Assembly (NCBI GenBank): GCA_029557025.1
Contig: JAKPRU010000767.1
Span: forward strand, 1 to 7,328
Source: Candidatus Omnitrophota bacterium
Lineage (GTDB): Bacteria; Hinthialibacterota; Hinthialibacteria; Hinthialibacterales; JAKPRU01
Length of the DNA stretch: 7,328 bases
Direction of reading: 5' to 3'
Below, piece by piece: positions 6,222 through 7,328 of the stretch (positions within the stretch are counted from its first letter, which is position 1; each line of letters begins with the position of its first letter). The notes below the pieces were generated by a model. The model did no database searches. It was not told where the DNA came from and saw only the letters and a list, made by a program, of their open reading frames with translations. The position numbers and the translations under genes are program-made.

Positions 6222-7328
6222 ATGTCTGAGGAAAACAACAGCCCGGGAACCGATATCTCCGGCCCGATCTCTTCCCTCTCTTTGTCGGGTTTGCGGACGA
6301 AACCAGAAATCCCGGAAGAGGTAACAGCCAAATGGCAGAAAACGGTGGATCTTCTGGCCGAGGTTTGTGGTGTCCCCGCTGCTGGAATCACCCGAATGCT
6401 TCCGGAAGATTTGGAGATATTCGTCACCAGCTGCACGGAGGGTAATCCGTTTGAACAGGGGAGCAGATTCCACCGAGACGGCAAACTCCTTTGCGAGAGG
6501 GCTATGGCACGCCGTCGACCACTGCTCATCCCTGACCTGCGGAAAGATCCCGATTATTCACCGGCCGTCGATTACGAACCGCCGATCATTTCCTATTTCG
6601 GTATTCCCCTGGAGTGGCCGGATGGAGAACTTTTTGGTGCGATCTGCCTTTTTGACAGCAAGGTCCATGGGTATTCGCAGGTTTATCAAGACCTGATGCG
6701 GCAATTCAAGGAATTGGTGGAGGGGCATCTGCGACTCCTGGTGGAATTGGAGGAGCGGAAATGCGCCGAACGGTCGCTTTGCAGAATCCAGGAGGATCTG
6801 GAACGTCGGATTGCCGAACGAACGCACACGTTGACCCAGTTGAACCGGGAACTCTTGGACGCGCGGATTGAGATGGAACGGTATGTCGCGATCCGGACCG
6901 CCGAATTGGCGAAAATCAATGAAAGCCTCCGCACCGAAATCGCAGAGAAAAAGCGGATTGAGGCGACCCTGCTGGAATACCAAAAGGCGGTGGAAGGGTC
7001 ACAGGACCTGATCTGTGTGGTGGATCAGGACTATGTATGCCGTCTCGTAAACGAAACCCTCTTACAGTACCGGAACATGACACGGGAGGAGATCATCGGG
7101 CATCGAGTTGAGGAGGTATTGGGGAGGGACCTGTTCGAGAAATCAATCAGGCCGGAGTTGGACCGCTGCTTTCAAGGCGAGACAGTGGAGTTTGAGACGC
7201 GGTACAGGCATCCCGATCTGGGAAGTCGGAGGCTGCACATCCGGTTTTATCCGGTCCTGACAGCGGAGGGGAAAGCCACGCGTGTGGTTGCGGTTCTCCG
7301 TGATATGACCGAGCAGAAGCGCGCGGAG
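6222..7328 (+). CDS. GAF-PAS sensor protein, 5' part (probable signal-transduction kinase or cyclase)
   Basis: Partial gene, open at the 3' edge: 369 codons from ATG 6222 to the last base. An in-frame TAA at 6216-6218 rules out a longer N-terminus; a weak GGGG (6212-6215) six bases before the ATG could serve as the ribosome binding site. There is no signal peptide or membrane helix, so the protein should be cytoplasmic. Residues about 38-172 form a GAF domain, with 'LLIPDLRKDPDYS' and 'FGIPLEWPDGELFGAICLFD' as typical core strands. A long charged coiled coil (about 173-250) contains two similar helical units at 'ERTHTLTQLNREL' and 'IRTAELAKINESL'. A PAS domain starts near 252 ('AVEGSQDLICVVDQDY') and ends with the PAC-like 'VVAVLRDMTEQKRAE'. 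GAF and PAS domains sense small ligands, redox state or light and pass the signal along the coil. The output domain is beyond the window; a histidine kinase or a GGDEF cyclase is most likely. Bound ligand and signal are unknown. Confidence 0.88.
   Translation, partial: MSEENNSPGTDISGPISSLSLSGLRTKPEIPEEVTAKWQKTVDLLAEVCGVPAAGITRMLPEDLEIFVTSCTEGNPFEQGSRFHRDGKLLCERAMARRRPLLIPDLRKDPDYSPAVDYEPPIISYFGIPLEWPDGELFGAICLFDSKVHGYSQVYQDLMRQFKELVEGHLRLLVELEERKCAERSLCRIQEDLERRIAERTHTLTQLNRELLDARIEMERYVAIRTAELAKINESLRTEIAEKKRIEATLLEYQKAVEGSQDLICVVDQDYVCRLVNETLLQYRNMTREEIIGHRVEEVLGRDLFEKSIRPELDRCFQGETVEFETRYRHPDLGSRRLHIRFYPVLTAEGKATRVVAVLRDMTEQKRAE

Noticed and set aside
1..7328. Search for a novel defence or mobile system
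   Set aside because: All four genes fall in recognised families. There are no repeats of CRISPR type, no transposase, integrase, toxin-antitoxin pair or terminal inverted repeats in the window.

Overview
The window looks like a stretch of bacterial chromosome of moderate GC from a diderm (outer-membrane) organism. It holds four protein-coding genes, all on the + strand, and two short intergenic gaps. The diderm reading rests on the pair of a bacterial alpha-2-macroglobulin and a penicillin-binding protein 1C, which guards the periplasm of Gram-negative bacteria. A twin-arginine-tagged Gfo/Idh/MocA oxidoreductase whose N-terminus continues as 'GANDKISLAIIGTGGRGR' is a style common in Planctomycetes, Verrucomicrobia, Lentisphaerae, Hydrogenedentes and similar phyla. 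I therefore lean to that broad group, but the taxonomy is inference and no single sequence feature fixes it.

Layout. Nt 1-2300 is the 3' part of an alpha-2-macroglobulin gene whose start lies before the window; it keeps the GCVEQ thioester motif. Its stop overlaps the start of pbpC (nt 2297-4624) by 4 bases (ATGA), so the two are almost certainly one translationally coupled operon. Nt 4625-4916 is non-coding, with a weak terminator-like hairpin just after pbpC and a good sigma70-type promoter candidate near 4826-4854. Nt 4917-6062 encodes the Tat-exported oxidoreductase, with a strong ribosome binding site. Nt 6063-6221 is non-coding, with a promoter candidate, a small inverted repeat inside it and an 11-bp perfect tandem duplication. 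From nt 6222 to the window end is the N-terminal part of a cytoplasmic GAF - coiled coil - PAS sensor protein, still open at the last base.

How the genes work together. The alpha-2-macroglobulin is expected to trap incoming proteases in the periplasm, while PBP1C polymerises and possibly cross-links peptidoglycan, as in the proposed joint defence and repair module of other bacteria. The oxidoreductase and the sensor appear to be separate transcription units with no visible functional link to that pair or to each other. I found no mobile element, CRISPR array, tRNA or rRNA, and no clear sign of a previously undescribed system. The points worth a second look are details within these known families.
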